Source: Paenibacillus yonginensis (GTDB lineage Bacteria; Bacillota; Bacilli; Paenibacillales; Paenibacillaceae). From it: a stretch of 64,000 nucleotides of DNA. Each line of letters begins with the position of its first letter. Positions within the stretch are counted from its first letter, which is position 1. The notes beneath the pieces are model-generated. The model saw only the letters and a program-made list of their open reading frames with translations, had not been told where the DNA came from and made no database searches. This document shows positions 16,271 to 25,045 of the stretch, in pieces. Made by a program: the position numbers and the translations under genes. Location: NCBI RefSeq assembly GCF_001685395.1, contig NZ_CP014167.1:3415501-3479500 (forward strand), read 5' to 3'.

Positions 16271-17404
16271 CTATAACCGCAAAGTCTCGCCGTGGATCAT
16301 CACTCGGATGTCTTCTTCCGGAATCCCCCGTTTCAGCCTTTCCTGTTCCAGACGGTCCAGCGCCTCCCGCGCCGTATCGTCGGCCAGCCGGAAGGTGCCG
16401 TAATGCATCGGCACCATCTTGCTCGCTTTGACATCCAGGAAAGCCTGGATGCCTTCCTCCGGCGTGGTATGCTGCGGGGTCATAAACCATTCCGGTTCAT
16501 AGGCCCCAATAGGAATCAGCGCCAGATCAATGTCATAACGGTTGCCGATCTCCTTAAATCCATTAAAATAGCCGCTGTCCCCTGCGAAATAAATCACCGG
16601 CGTCTTGCCGAGCTTCGGCGCCTTCGCTTCTTCCGGCAAACCTCGGCCCGCCTGCCCGGCCAGCGGATGCTCAGGCCGCCGCTCGCTGTGCTGCAGCCCG
16701 TCGGCTGGTTCCGGCTGCGCAGGCCCTCTTGGCCCTTGGGGGGGTGCAGCGTTATTTTCCAGGGCATAGTCTTCCTGCTTCTGTCCAGGCGAAAGCTCTT
16801 GCTCCGGCAACCCGCGATCTCCCGGCTCGAGAATGAACCCTCCCCAATGCGAGGAATTGGTGTCAAACGGCGTACGGCGGGTCCAGTGCTGAGTCGGCAC
16901 AAACGACAGCTCAATCCCTTTGATTGGCAGCCGCTCCCACCAGTTCATCTCGTGGCAGCGTTTGAAGCCTTTGCGCTCCAGCTTCCGCTTCAGTCCGGCC
17001 GGCACGATAATGTCCGTATTCGGGCCGTACAACCGGCGGATGGAGGAGACGTGCATATGATCATAATGAGAGTGGGAGATCAGGATCAGGTCGATTTCGG
17101 GGACCTCCTGAATCGGCACTCCCGGCAAGCCAATCCGCCGCTGAAATCCCATCCGCAAAGCCCAAACCGGGTCTGTTACGATATTTAGACCCTTGTATTG
17201 TATAAAAAAAGTCGAATGTCCAATCCAGGTCAAGGTCGTTTCCTTGCGGTTGCTGCGCAGAAATTCAAGGTCCGGCTCCATATTGGGAATAACAAAGGAG
17301 TAATCCTTTTTCTTTCTCCGGCGCTCTTCCCGCAACTGGCGGAATTGCTTGAGCGTTTTGTCTGTGCTTACGTTATCGAGGTTGTTATACCGGCGTTTAG
17401 CCAT
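16271..17404 (-). CDS. MBL-fold metallohydrolase (UlaG / NAPE-PLD-like) with low-complexity insertion
   Basis: A 377-residue metallo-beta-lactamase-fold protein. The metal motif ISHSHYDHMHV (near residue 110), WIGHSTFFIQYKGLNIVTDP at the N-terminus, IYFAGDSGYF for the bridging Asp, and PMHYGTF for the late His are all present. This is the UlaG/RomA/NAPE-PLD-like branch, which contains phosphodiesterases and lactonases; the substrate is unknown. An insertion of about 75 residues (roughly 193-267), rich in Pro, Glu, Gln and Gly, sits between WGGFILEPG and KTPVIYFAGDSG, where relatives normally join directly. The ATG at 17404 has GGGAGG 10 nt upstream. Confidence 0.85.
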   Translation of the reverse strand: MAKRRYNNLDNVSTDKTLKQFRQLREERRRKKKDYSFVIPNMEPDLEFLRSNRKETTLTWIGHSTFFIQYKGLNIVTDPVWALRMGFQRRIGLPGVPIQEVPEIDLILISHSHYDHMHVSSIRRLYGPNTDIIVPAGLKRKLERKGFKRCHEMNWWERLPIKGIELSFVPTQHWTRRTPFDTNSSHWGGFILEPGDRGLPEQELSPGQKQEDYALENNAAPPQGPRGPAQPEPADGLQHSERRPEHPLAGQAGRGLPEEAKAPKLGKTPVIYFAGDSGYFNGFKEIGNRYDIDLALIPIGAYEPEWFMTPQHTTPEEGIQAFLDVKASKMVPMHYGTFRLADDTAREALDRLEQERLKRGIPEEDIRVMIHGETLRL

Positions 17405-17626
17405 GAAAAGGGAGCCTCCCTTCCAAATATTCGTTCCAGAATTTGCAGAACAAAAAATTTACATAGAAATGCAAATCGCATTCTTCATTATTTTAACCAA
17501 TAATAAAGTCATTTCCAAACCGCAGCCGCCTATTTTCGCCACAGCTTGGCGCTGCTCCCCCTCTCTGTCGAAAGGCTTTTACGCTGCCCCATGCGAACTT
17601 AAGCGCCAGACCTTCCCAAGCTGTGC

Positions 17627-17656
17627 TTGGGACTTAGCGAATCTTGTTGTAAAATA
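17627..17656 (+). promoter_or_regulatory. SigA-type promoter of the CvfC-like gene
   Basis: TTGGGA (17627-17632), 18-nt spacer, TAAAAT (17651-17656), with the gene start about 33 nt downstream. Confidence 0.55.
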
Positions 17657-17688
17657 AAAGAGATACGAAGGAAGGATGTGAACATCTC

Positions 17689-18828
17689 TTGAAAATAACG
17701 TTTATCGAACCGACGCCAAGCCCTAACACGATGAAACTTCATCTGGATGAAACACTGGCCCCTGGGGTTCGCAAGACATATACAACCGACAACGAGCGCT
17801 CGGCTCCGCCCTTTATTGTAAATCTGCTTCATATTCCCGGTGTAAAAAGCGTGTTCCATACCGCCGATTTTATCGCGCTGGACCGGATCGGCAGCGCCGA
17901 CTGGCAGGCGATCCTGGCCGCAGTGCAGGAGCAGTTCGGTCAGGAGGGCGTGAGCTCTGCCTGGTCGCCCGAAGATCCTGAAGCGGCTGCAGGCCATTAC
18001 GGCGAAGCCGAGGTGTTTGTCCAGTTCTTTCGCGGCATTCCGATGCAGATCCGGGTGAAGGCCCGCGGTGAGGAAGAACGGATCGGCCTGTCGGAACGGT
18101 TTGTTCAAGCCGTTACCGAGGTAGCCAGCGCCACGCTGATCAAAGAGCGTAAACTGGTCGATTACGGTGTTCGCTACGGTGAACTGCCGGAGATCGCCCG
18201 CGAGGTCGAACAGGAGCTGGAGGCTGCCTTCACCCCTGAGCGTGTAGCGGACATCGTGAAGCAGGCCATTGCCCACGGTCAGAACCAAAGCGAGTTCGTT
18301 GAGGAACGCCGTACTTTTACGCTTGAAGAAGCGGCGGAGCAGCTGGAGAACCCGGACTGGCGCGTGCGTTATGCGGGCCTGGACGGCCTGCAGCCGGACG
18401 AAACCGCACTGCCTCTGCTGGCCAAGGCTTTGGCCGATCCGCAGATGCAGATCCGCCGTCTGGCGGTCGTGTATCTGGGAGATCTGCGGACACCGGAGGC
18501 GATGGAGCTGCTGTACAAAGCGCTCCGCGACAACTCGGCGGCCGTGCGGAGAACCGCCGGCGATACGTTGTCGGACATCGGCGACCCGGCTGCTACCGGA
18601 CCGATGATCGAAGCGCTGCGCGATAGAAGCAAGCTGGTCCGCTGGCGGGCAGCCCGCTTTCTCTACGAAGTGGGTACGGACAGTGCCCGCGATGCGCTGC
18701 TGGAAGCCGCGCAGGACCCTGAGTTCGAAGTCAGCCTGCAGGCCCGCATGGCGCTTGAACGGATTGAAGCCGGCGAAGAAGCCGCCGGCACGGTCTGGCA
18801 GCAGATGGCGAAACGGAATCAGAACTAG
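17689..18828 (+). CDS. cvfC: Conserved virulence factor C-like protein, Nfu-N domain plus HEAT repeats
   Basis: A 379-residue cytosolic protein resembling CvfC/YpgR. The N-terminal 90 residues match the Nfu/NifU N-terminal scaffold fold (FIEPTPSPNTMKLHLDETL, IPGVKSVFHTADFIALDR). The middle carries a conserved linker. Residues about 205-370 are HEAT-like helical repeats of about 30 residues (ENPDWRVRYAGLDGL, DPQMQIRRLAVVYLGDL, DNSAAVRRTAGDTLSDIG, DRSKLVRWRAARFLYEVG). The start is TTG behind GGAAGGATG. A terminator follows closely. Family function is poorly known; a role in protein-protein interaction or iron-sulfur handling is only suggested by the domains. The 414-residue open frame on the opposite strand is a shadow. 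Confidence 0.82.
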   Translation: MKITFIEPTPSPNTMKLHLDETLAPGVRKTYTTDNERSAPPFIVNLLHIPGVKSVFHTADFIALDRIGSADWQAILAAVQEQFGQEGVSSAWSPEDPEAAAGHYGEAEVFVQFFRGIPMQIRVKARGEEERIGLSERFVQAVTEVASATLIKERKLVDYGVRYGELPEIAREVEQELEAAFTPERVADIVKQAIAHGQNQSEFVEERRTFTLEEAAEQLENPDWRVRYAGLDGLQPDETALPLLAKALADPQMQIRRLAVVYLGDLRTPEAMELLYKALRDNSAAVRRTAGDTLSDIGDPAATGPMIEALRDRSKLVRWRAARFLYEVGTDSARDALLEAAQDPEFEVSLQARMALERIEAGEEAAGTVWQQMAKRNQN

Positions 18829-18860
18829 CTTGAGGCAAGACATTCCCAGCCTTACAGCTA

Positions 18861-18908
18861 AAAAAGGCAGCGTGCCGCCGGAATCCTCTGGCGGTGCGCT
18901 GCCTTTTT
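18861..18908. terminator. Bidirectional terminator
   Basis: Nineteen-base arms AAAAAGGCAGCGTGCCGCC and GGCGGTGCGCTGCCTTTTT pair with two wobbles and serve the convergent genes ending at 18828 (+) and 18920 (-). Confidence 0.88.
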
Positions 18909-18919
18909 GGCAAGTTTAT

Positions 18920-20050
18920 TTAATTCTCCCATTCGATCCGGACCTTCAAATCATCCGTCCCTTCGAGCGGCTTGGTAGAGAACGTGATATTTCGAATATT
19001 TAATCCGTAAAGATTGCCTAAATCGTTGATCAGTGCAGATTGCTCCCCCGAATAACGTACAACCGCAGCCGATCTCCCCTGCTTAATGGCTTCGCGGGCC
19101 TTTGCCATCAGGCCGGAGCTGTCCGATACAGCCTGCCCTGCCTCGTAAAGCGTATAACCCAGCTCATGCTCAAGCTTCTGATAAACGCTGCGTTTGGCAG
19201 GATCGAACAACTTCAAAGCCTCCAAAGCGGGCCGGTAGGCCTCTCCGGCTGCCGGATACGTTTTGGTCCAGCTGTGATCCTTCCTCATCTCGTCATCGGT
19301 TAACAGATAATAGTCATAGCTAATGTTATCGCTTTTGGCCTGTACCGGATCGTCCCAAGTGGTATCCAGATGATACCAGCTCCCATCCAGGTTAACCAGA
19401 TTCCAGGCATGGGGCTGGCCGCCGGCTGTGCCTTCTACAATTAAATTCCGGACGCCTGCTTCCTCGAGCAGTTTGTAAGCAAGCAGCGTATAACCCTGAC
19501 AAACGGCCTCCCCGGTCACAAGACCGGAATAAGCCGTATAATTTTTAAGGGACTCATCATATTTCAAATCCTGCACAATCCAGTCATGAATGGCTTTGAC
19601 CTTCTCATGGCTGTTCATCCCGGGAACGATCAGCTGTCCGGCAATTTCTTTGACGCGGCGGTCCACATAGGCGGTCTGTTCCGGGGTCTCCCGGTATGTA
19701 AACGTCACTTCTACGTTCACGGCGGAGCTCGTACCGCGCCAGGAATAATGATAACGGTCCATAATATAACGCATATAAGGGTTAGTATCGAGCGCTGTCA
19801 TCAGCGCCTGATCCAGCAAGGTTTCGAAGTCTTTGACGCTGCCTTCATATTTGAACCTGACCGTATTCTGATGAGCCTCAATAGCCGCGGCAAGCTGCTG
19901 CTCAACTCCGGATTGGGAGACCAGCGCCGCCTGCTGAGCCGTTTGCACCATCTGATGAACGGACGGGCTGCCAACCGCTCCTGCCGGAGCTGCCACAGCA
20001 AAAGAACCGATCACCACCGCTTTCCACACTACGCTTCGGAGTCTTCTCAA
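18920..20050 (-). CDS. Exported transglutaminase-like cysteine peptidase-fold protein
   Basis: A 376-residue protein with a signal peptide (about 1-28, ending PAGAVGSP) and a transglutaminase-core domain (about 120-240). Catalytic triad candidates are Cys184 in GEAVCQGYTLL, His214 in GGQPHAWNLV and Asp229 in WYHLDTTWDDP. Members of this family act on amide bonds or cross-link proteins outside the cell; the substrate here is unknown. A C-terminal region of about 110 residues (265-376) has no domain I recognise. Translation starts at TTG (20050), which has AAAGGAG 8 nt upstream. Confidence 0.85.
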   Translation of the reverse strand: MRRLRSVVWKAVVIGSFAVAAPAGAVGSPSVHQMVQTAQQAALVSQSGVEQQLAAAIEAHQNTVRFKYEGSVKDFETLLDQALMTALDTNPYMRYIMDRYHYSWRGTSSAVNVEVTFTYRETPEQTAYVDRRVKEIAGQLIVPGMNSHEKVKAIHDWIVQDLKYDESLKNYTAYSGLVTGEAVCQGYTLLAYKLLEEAGVRNLIVEGTAGGQPHAWNLVNLDGSWYHLDTTWDDPVQAKSDNISYDYYLLTDDEMRKDHSWTKTYPAAGEAYRPALEALKLFDPAKRSVYQKLEHELGYTLYEAGQAVSDSSGLMAKAREAIKQGRSAAVVRYSGEQSALINDLGNLYGLNIRNITFSTKPLEGTDDLKVRIEWEN

Positions 20051-20314
20051 GTTCTCATCTCCTTTGGCCGTTTGACCTGGACTCGGTCCATTGACGCTTC
20101 CGCCTCATTTCTTCCCCTGAGCTTCCCTTTGTCTTTATGAACTTAACCCATTTCTGCCGGACCTAACTCACTTCTTGGATTCCCCTAGATTGTAGCACAA
20201 GCTATCAGGCTAGGGAGGTTCTAGTTTTGTCGAGCCTGGACCTTATTTTGTCTAAAAAAAGACCCGCAAAATTCTCCAATTCCCGAACCCGTTTCGGGAC
20301 TGAATTTTGAAGCT

Positions 20315-20341
20315 GAACAAGAACAAGAACAAGAACAAGAA
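20315..20341. repeat. Tandem hexamer GAACAA x4.5
   Basis: Four complete GAACAA units plus a partial fifth, in non-coding sequence. A short tandem repeat prone to length change. Confidence 0.85.
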
Positions 20342-20365
20342 ACTGAAAGGAAAATAAAAAGGAAA

Positions 20366-20401
20366 AACAGGTTCCCCGGAGCTTCGTCCGAAAAACCTGT
20401 T
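20366..20401 (-). terminator. Terminator after the glutaredoxin gene
   Basis: On the minus strand AACAGGTT pairs with AACCTGTT around an inner CGGA/TCCG stem, followed by TTTTCCTTTTT. It lies about 90 nt downstream of the stop at 20494. Confidence 0.65.
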
Positions 20402-20493
20402 CTCATCCGTTCCCTGACACCGTTAAGCCGGCGCAGGTGCTTTATAGCAGGCAAGCCAGCTCCACCGCTTCCGCAAGCGGGCGCTTGCGCTGA

Positions 20494-20730
20494 TTAGGCC
20501 TGTTCAGCCAAAGCCTTCTCAAGCTTCAATTTGTTGTTGCCCAGGATTTTGTGCTCGCCAATAATGGTTACCGGAACAGCACGCATGCCCATATCCCATA
20601 CTTGCTGTGCAAATTCATCATTGGTTTCGATGTTGCGCTCTTCGTAAGAAATCCCTTTATCGGAAAGGAAGCTTTTGACCTGACGGCAGTTCGGGCAGTT
20701 AGTGCTGGTATATACGATTACATTTTCCAT
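20494..20730 (-). CDS. Glutaredoxin-family protein (CPNC active site)
   Basis: A 78-residue thioredoxin-fold redox protein. Active site CPNC at residues 12-15, cis-Pro in AVPVTIIG, and GNNKLKLEKAL at the C-terminus, as in NrdH/YtnI-type glutaredoxins. It probably reduces disulfides with thioredoxin reductase or low-molecular-weight thiol. The thioredoxin reductase gene lies 65 nt upstream on the same strand, which suggests the two work together. The start ATG has AAAGGAG 11 nt upstream. There is no nrdEF nearby, so a role in ribonucleotide reduction is not shown. Confidence 0.87.
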   Translation of the reverse strand: MENVIVYTSTNCPNCRQVKSFLSDKGISYEERNIETNDEFAQQVWDMGMRAVPVTIIGEHKILGNNKLKLEKALAEQA

Positions 20731-20795
20731 CGGTTCATACTCTCCTTTAACAGTTGTAATGTAGTTTCCTGATCTATTTTACACCAAAATCTATG

Positions 20796-21743
20796 TTAAC
20801 CCAAAACCGCGGATTGCTCGTGTTCCGTGGCTTCGATGAATTTTTCGGCGTCAAGCGCAGCCATACATCCGCTGCCTGCAGCAGTAATGGCCTGGCGGTA
20901 ACGAGTATCCTGCACATCGCCGCAAGCGAAGATGCCTGGTACGTTCGTTTCCGAAGTTCCCGGTTTCACTACAATGTAGCCGTTCTCGTCGGTCGTGATT
21001 TGTCCGCCAAGGAAGCTGGTGTTCGGGTGGTGACCGATCGCTACGAACACGCCGTTGGTTTCGATGATTTCTTCTTCACCTGTAGCGTTGTTGCGTACTT
21101 TCAGACCGGTTACACCGGCATCATCCGTAAGCACTTCAAGCGGCGTACGGTTCAAAGCCCACTCTACCTTCTCGTTGGAACGCACGCGGTCCTGCATGAT
21201 TTTGGATGCGCGCAGTTCCTCTCTGCGGTGCACCAAAGTGACTTTGGATGCGAAGCGGGTCAGGAAGCCGGCTTCCTCAAGCGCCGAGTCGCCGCCGCCG
21301 ATCACTACGATTTCTTTGCCGCGGAAAAAAAATCCGTCGCAGGTTGCGCAGGTGCTGACCCCGCGGCCCACATTGTCCTGTTCCCCAGGGATGCCCAGGT
21401 ATTTGGCAGTTGCGCCTGTGGAAATGATCAGGGTTTCAGCAACCAGCTCGCCCATGCCGTCCACTTGAAGCTTGAATGGTCTGCTGCTGGTATCCACGCT
21501 GTTCACCCATCCGGTGCGGAATTCCGCTCCGAAGCGTTCAGCCTGCTTGCGCATATTGTCCATCAAATCCGGCCCCATGATGCCTTCCGGGAAACCAGGG
21601 AAATTCTCAACTTCCGTTGTAGTGGTCAGCTGTCCGCCCGGCTGCGGTCCTTCGATCACCAAAGGATTCAGGTTGGCGCGCGCCAAATAAATAGCTGCTG
21701 TAAGTCCGGCAGGGCCGGTACCGATAATAATAGATTTATACAT
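20796..21743 (-). CDS. trxB: Thioredoxin-disulfide reductase
   Basis: A 315-residue flavoenzyme that passes electrons from NADPH through FAD to thioredoxin. FAD motif IIGTGPAGLTAA at residues 6-17, redox-active CATC at 132-135 (STCATCDGFFF), NADPH motif VIGGGDSALEEA at about 147-158, and the late FAD motif GIFACGDVQD. Length is normal for low-molecular-weight TrxB. I start at the ATG at 21743 (MYKSIIIGTG); the frame is open to 21758, but that ATG has no ribosome site. It precedes the glutaredoxin gene at 20494-20730. Confidence 0.95.
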   Translation of the reverse strand: MYKSIIIGTGPAGLTAAIYLARANLNPLVIEGPQPGGQLTTTTEVENFPGFPEGIMGPDLMDNMRKQAERFGAEFRTGWVNSVDTSSRPFKLQVDGMGELVAETLIISTGATAKYLGIPGEQDNVGRGVSTCATCDGFFFRGKEIVVIGGGDSALEEAGFLTRFASKVTLVHRREELRASKIMQDRVRSNEKVEWALNRTPLEVLTDDAGVTGLKVRNNATGEEEIIETNGVFVAIGHHPNTSFLGGQITTDENGYIVVKPGTSETNVPGIFACGDVQDTRYRQAITAAGSGCMAALDAEKFIEATEHEQSAVLG

Positions 21744-21956
21744 CCTACATACCCCCATCTGCTAATCGTGTTCATTCGAGCACCGCCACGTTCATTTCAC
21801 ACGGCGCCGCCAAAACACGGATCCAGTCCATCACGGCAAATCACGTTTCATTTCTCGTGTTCACCTGACCAAATCTTCTATAAATTATTATCTGGCACCT
21901 ATAAAATGAAGTCAACATACGTACCGGGAGTATACTATGAAAGTTAAATGAAGAAA

Positions 21957-23921
21957 TCATGAAGGCGATGAACCGTACCGCAGCAGCCGCAGACCATTTA
22001 GAATAACCAGGATTGTACTGCCTTCATGCCCGACTACTCCCAGCGGCAGCGGAATCCCGACGCCAAAATTGCCTGCTACCAGGAGGCTGATGACTGCAAT
22101 CGCAAACACCATATTCTGTTTAACGATCCGCCGGCCCCGACGGGCCAGCGAAATGGCACCGGCTATCCGGTCGATATCCTCATTCATCAGCACAACATCC
22201 GCCGCATCAAGCGCAGCTCCGCTGCCGGCCCCCATGCCGATACCGACATTGGCGGCTGCAAGCGCCGGCGCATCGTTCACGCCATCCCCTACCATGACCA
22301 CGCCGCCGTATTGCTCGCGCAGCTGCTGAATCCGGCTGGCCTTATCCTGCGGCAGCAGGCCGCTCAGCACGATGTCGATGCCGGCCTCCGAGGCAATCGC
22401 TTTGGCTGTCGCCTCGTTGTCCCCCGTCAGCATGGCCGCCTTGATCCCCAGCTTGTGCAGATGACTGATGGCCGCCTTCGCCACCGGGCGAACTTCGTCT
22501 CTCAGAGCAAGCAAACCGACAGGCGCGCCTTCCCGGAAGATCAGCGACACCGTTTTCCCGGCTCTCTCCAGCTCGCCGGATTGCTTAATCCACCAATCCT
22601 GTTCTCCGTACGTCCCTGATGCAAAATCAGCTTTGCCGATCTTCCATGCTTCACCGCGAATGACCGCCTCAACTCCCCAGCCGGCTACCGATTTCATCTC
22701 GGCAATCGGCTGGAGTTCGAGCCCGCGCCGCACCGCTTCAGCAACCACGGCTTTAGCGAGCGGATGCGCCGAAAGCTGCTCGGCGGACGCGGCCATCTGC
22801 AGCAGATGGTTTGCTTCCTCGCCATCCTTAACGATCAAATCCGTCACGACCGGTTTGCCCTGCGTCAGGGTACCGGTTTTGTCGAAGGCGACGAGCTTTG
22901 TTTCAGCCAGATTCTGGACATGAACGCTGCCTTTGAACAAAATGCCTCGTCTTGCGCTGCTGGAGATAGCCGACAGCATAGCCGGCATGATGGAGGCTAC
23001 CAGCGCACACGGCGAAGCCACCACCAGAAACACCATCGCTTTGTAGAAGGATTCGTTCCACGTCCAGCCAAACAGCAGCGGAGACAATCCGATCAGCAGA
23101 GCGGTGGCCGCTACAACGGTCTTCGCGTATATTCCCTCAAACCTCTCGATGAAACGCTGGGAAGCGGGAACGGCCTCCTCCGCTTCTTCGACAAGGGCGA
23201 TGATCTTGGCGAACAACGTCCCTTCTGCCGGACCGGACACTTCGACATACAGCGCATTTTCTCCGTTCAGGGTGCCGGCGTAGACCTGATCGCCCGCCGT
23301 TTTGTCCACGGGAATCGATTCGCCCGTAATGGAGGCCTGATTGACCGCAGATGTTCCGCTCTGTACAGCGCCGTCTGCCGGGATAATTTCACCTGGGCGG
23401 ACCAGTATCAGATCTTCGGCCGCAAGCTCGCTGACCGGAACCATCTCCATCCGGCCGCCGCTGACCCGGAGCGCCTTCTCCGGTCTGAGCGCCATTAGCG
23501 ACGAGATGCTTTTCCGGCTCTGGTCGCTGGCGAACGTCTCCAGCGCGCCGCTGAGCGCAAAGATGAAGATCAGCATCGCCCCTTCATTCCAGTAGCCGAT
23601 AGAAGCCGCTCCCAGCGCCGCTGCGATCATCAGCAGATTGACGTCCAGATCGCGTTCTTTGATCAAAGTCATGGCTCCCTCTTTGGCTTTCATCCAGCCG
23701 CCTACCCCGTAAGCCGCCACATACAGCGTTACAGATAGCAGCTGGGACCAATGGCTCGCCCCCCAGCCTGCCAACATCAGCAGGCCGCTTCCGAGCGCCT
23801 GAAGCATTTCCGGATGGCGAAGCATCGCTGCCAGCGGCAGCTTTCGTTTATTTCTTGGTTCACGGCCTCCGGCAGCCTCGCTGACGGACAACGCCCGTTT
23901 CTCAAGTGCTTGCATCATCAT
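21957..23921 (-). CDS. P1B-type metal-transporting ATPase, ZosA/CadA-like
   Basis: A membrane ATPase of about 654 residues for a divalent transition metal, without the N-terminal HMA or Cys-rich metal-binding domain. Membrane segments occur at about 42-73, 93-130 and 265-320, and near the C-terminus. It has the actuator loop TGES, the intramembrane SPC motif (VASPCALVAS) in place of the usual CPC, phosphorylation motif DKTGTLT, SAHPLA in the nucleotide domain, and MVGDGVNDAPAL. SPC and the missing HMA recall B. subtilis ZosA, a PerR-regulated zinc transporter. Three consecutive ATGs (23913-23921) follow GAAAGGAAG; any may be used. Two Fur-family-like boxes upstream support control by a metal or peroxide sensor. 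Confidence 0.85.
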   Translation of the reverse strand: MMMQALEKRALSVSEAAGGREPRNKRKLPLAAMLRHPEMLQALGSGLLMLAGWGASHWSQLLSVTLYVAAYGVGGWMKAKEGAMTLIKERDLDVNLLMIAAALGAASIGYWNEGAMLIFIFALSGALETFASDQSRKSISSLMALRPEKALRVSGGRMEMVPVSELAAEDLILVRPGEIIPADGAVQSGTSAVNQASITGESIPVDKTAGDQVYAGTLNGENALYVEVSGPAEGTLFAKIIALVEEAEEAVPASQRFIERFEGIYAKTVVAATALLIGLSPLLFGWTWNESFYKAMVFLVVASPCALVASIMPAMLSAISSSARRGILFKGSVHVQNLAETKLVAFDKTGTLTQGKPVVTDLIVKDGEEANHLLQMAASAEQLSAHPLAKAVVAEAVRRGLELQPIAEMKSVAGWGVEAVIRGEAWKIGKADFASGTYGEQDWWIKQSGELERAGKTVSLIFREGAPVGLLALRDEVRPVAKAAISHLHKLGIKAAMLTGDNEATAKAIASEAGIDIVLSGLLPQDKASRIQQLREQYGGVVMVGDGVNDAPALAAANVGIGMGAGSGAALDAADVVLMNEDIDRIAGAISLARRGRRIVKQNMVFAIAVISLLVAGNFGVGIPLPLGVVGHEGSTILVILNGLRLLRYGSSPS

Positions 23922-23981
23922 CTTCCTTTCTTTGTTTTGTATCCCGATTGTTCCGGCGGACAGCCGCCGTTTCCCGCATCC

Positions 23982-24003
23982 AATGAGAATGAGAAACATT
24001 GTT
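23982..24003. promoter_or_regulatory. Fur-family-like box, copy 1
   Basis: A 22-base element with halves AATGAGAATG and ACATTGTT. It matches copy 2 (24057-24078) at about 18 of 22 positions. It lies between the inferred transcription start and the ATPase start, so it would be inside the leader. Confidence 0.45.
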
Positions 24004-24021
24004 AATGCCCTGAAAATGACA

Positions 24022-24054
24022 CATGCTGCTCCGGGCAGGGCCCGAAGCAGCATG
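24022..24054 (-). other. Leader hairpin between the two Fur-like boxes
   Basis: CATGCTGCT pairs with AGCAGCATG and CGGGC with GCCCG inside, a stem of about 14 bp with a tiny loop. There is no T-tract, so it is not an ordinary terminator. It would form in the 5-prime leader of the ATPase mRNA. Confidence 0.6.
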
Positions 24055-24056
24055 GG

Positions 24057-24087
24057 AATGAGAATGATAATCATTGTTGTAATTATA
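24057..24087 (-). promoter_or_regulatory. TATAAT -10 and overlapping Fur-family box, copy 2
   Basis: On the minus strand TATAAT (24082-24087) is followed by a 22-base box at 24057-24078 centred on AATGATAATCATT, a 6-1-6 palindrome. The box agrees with the classical 19-bp Fur site at about 16 positions. It covers the expected transcription start, suitable for repression. The -35 is weak (near GTTTCT). Which family member binds (Fur, Zur or PerR) cannot be told by eye. Confidence 0.6.
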
Positions 24088-24175
24088 CAAATTTGTTTCC
24101 TGTGAGAAACTTTGAATTTATTATAATTCATGTTTTTTCCAAAGTAAATAGGCTAAGCCGTGCCGAACCATAAAA

Positions 24176-24203
24176 AAAACTTCCGCCCAGTGACGGAAGT
24201 TTT
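24176..24203 (-). terminator. Terminator after deoC
   Basis: AAAACTTCCG and CGGAAGTTTT enclose an 8-nt loop; on the minus strand a run of eight T follows. It lies 45 nt after the deoC stop. Confidence 0.85.
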
Positions 24204-24248
24204 AGAGTCTTCTTAGCTTTCTGTCTTTCGCTAAAGTAAACCAGCGAT

Positions 24249-24923
24249 TTAATAATCCGCGCTGCTCTTCAGGCCTTGAGCAATCGCCACGCCGCCGCTG
24301 GTTCCCAATCTTGACGCACCGGCTTTCACCATCGCCAGCGCATCTTCAGGTGTCCGGACGCCGCCCGAAGCTTTAACTCCGATGTCAGGGCCGACCGTTT
24401 GGCGCATCAGGGCCACGTCTTCCACGGTCGCTCCGCCTTTGGAGAAGCCGGTAGAGGTTTTGACGAAATGGGCTCCTGCAGCCACGGACAACCGGCTAGC
24501 CCGCTCAATTTCTTCTTTCGTCAGCAGGCAGGTTTCGATAATCACCTTCACGAGTTTGTCTCCGGCCGCTTCAACAACGCCGCGAATGTCCTGCTTCACC
24601 CGTTCGTCGTCTCCGTCCTTCAGGGCGCCGATATTAATCACCATATCAATTTCGCCCGCTCCGTCCTTAACGGCCTGAGCCGTTTCAAAAGCCTTCACAG
24701 CCGGGTGGGAAGCTCCCAGCGGGAAGCCGATGACGGTGCAAACCTTAACGTTAGGGCTGTCTTTAAGAGCCTCTGCAGCCGTAGCTACCCATACCGGATT
24801 TACGCATACGGATGCAAATCCGTACTCTGCAGCTTCTGCGGCAAGCTTAAGGATCTCTTCCTTGCGGGCTTCCGGTTTAAGAAGCGTATGGTCTATGATT
24901 GATGCGATAGATGTGTTGTTCAT
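24249..24923 (-). CDS. deoC: Deoxyribose-phosphate aldolase
   Basis: A 224-residue class I aldolase that splits 2-deoxyribose 5-phosphate to glyceraldehyde 3-phosphate and acetaldehyde. TIM-barrel motifs: IDHTLLKP at the N-terminus, [43 protein letters not shown] (Lys then Glu), [14 protein letters not shown] with the Schiff-base Lys, and [15 protein letters not shown] start at the ATG at 24923 (MNNTSIAS), which has GGAGG 8 nt upstream. No other deo genes adjoin it; it is followed by a terminator and appears monocistronic. Confidence 0.95.
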   Translation of the reverse strand: MNNTSIASIIDHTLLKPEARKEEILKLAAEAAEYGFASVCVNPVWVATAAEALKDSPNVKVCTVIGFPLGASHPAVKAFETAQAVKDGAGEIDMVINIGALKDGDDERVKQDIRGVVEAAGDKLVKVIIETCLLTKEEIERASRLSVAAGAHFVKTSTGFSKGGATVEDVALMRQTVGPDIGVKASGGVRTPEDALAMVKAGASRLGTSGGVAIAQGLKSSADY

Positions 24924-25045
24924 CAATAGTGCCTCCAATGTGTGTTGCGCAGCCTTGGCTGCTGCTTTTAATCATAGCAAAGCCGGATTCTTTTTGCACG
25001 GATTGCACGGAACGCTGGCCCCGAAACCTCACCCGCCGCATCCGC

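Larger units (their letters stand above)
20051..20493. other. Gene-free region with a hexamer repeat, hairpin and terminator
   Basis: A 443-base region. It holds a 7-bp hairpin (TCCCGAA / TTCGGGA, 20281-20299), a run of GAACAA repeats (20315-20341) and a terminator (20366-20401) for the glutaredoxin gene. The open frame across it codes for Ser-Cys repeats and is not credible. The part next to 20051 should hold the promoter of the transglutaminase-like gene, but I could not pick a convincing one. Confidence 0.5.

Noticed and set aside
17599..18843. 414-residue open frame antisense to the CvfC-like gene
   Set aside because: Shadow frame from high-GC codon bias; no ribosome site, and Arg/His/Gln-rich product without any domain.
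20221..20454. 77-codon frame over the GAACAA repeat
   Set aside because: Codes for a Ser-Cys repeat and overlaps the terminator; non-coding by all signs.
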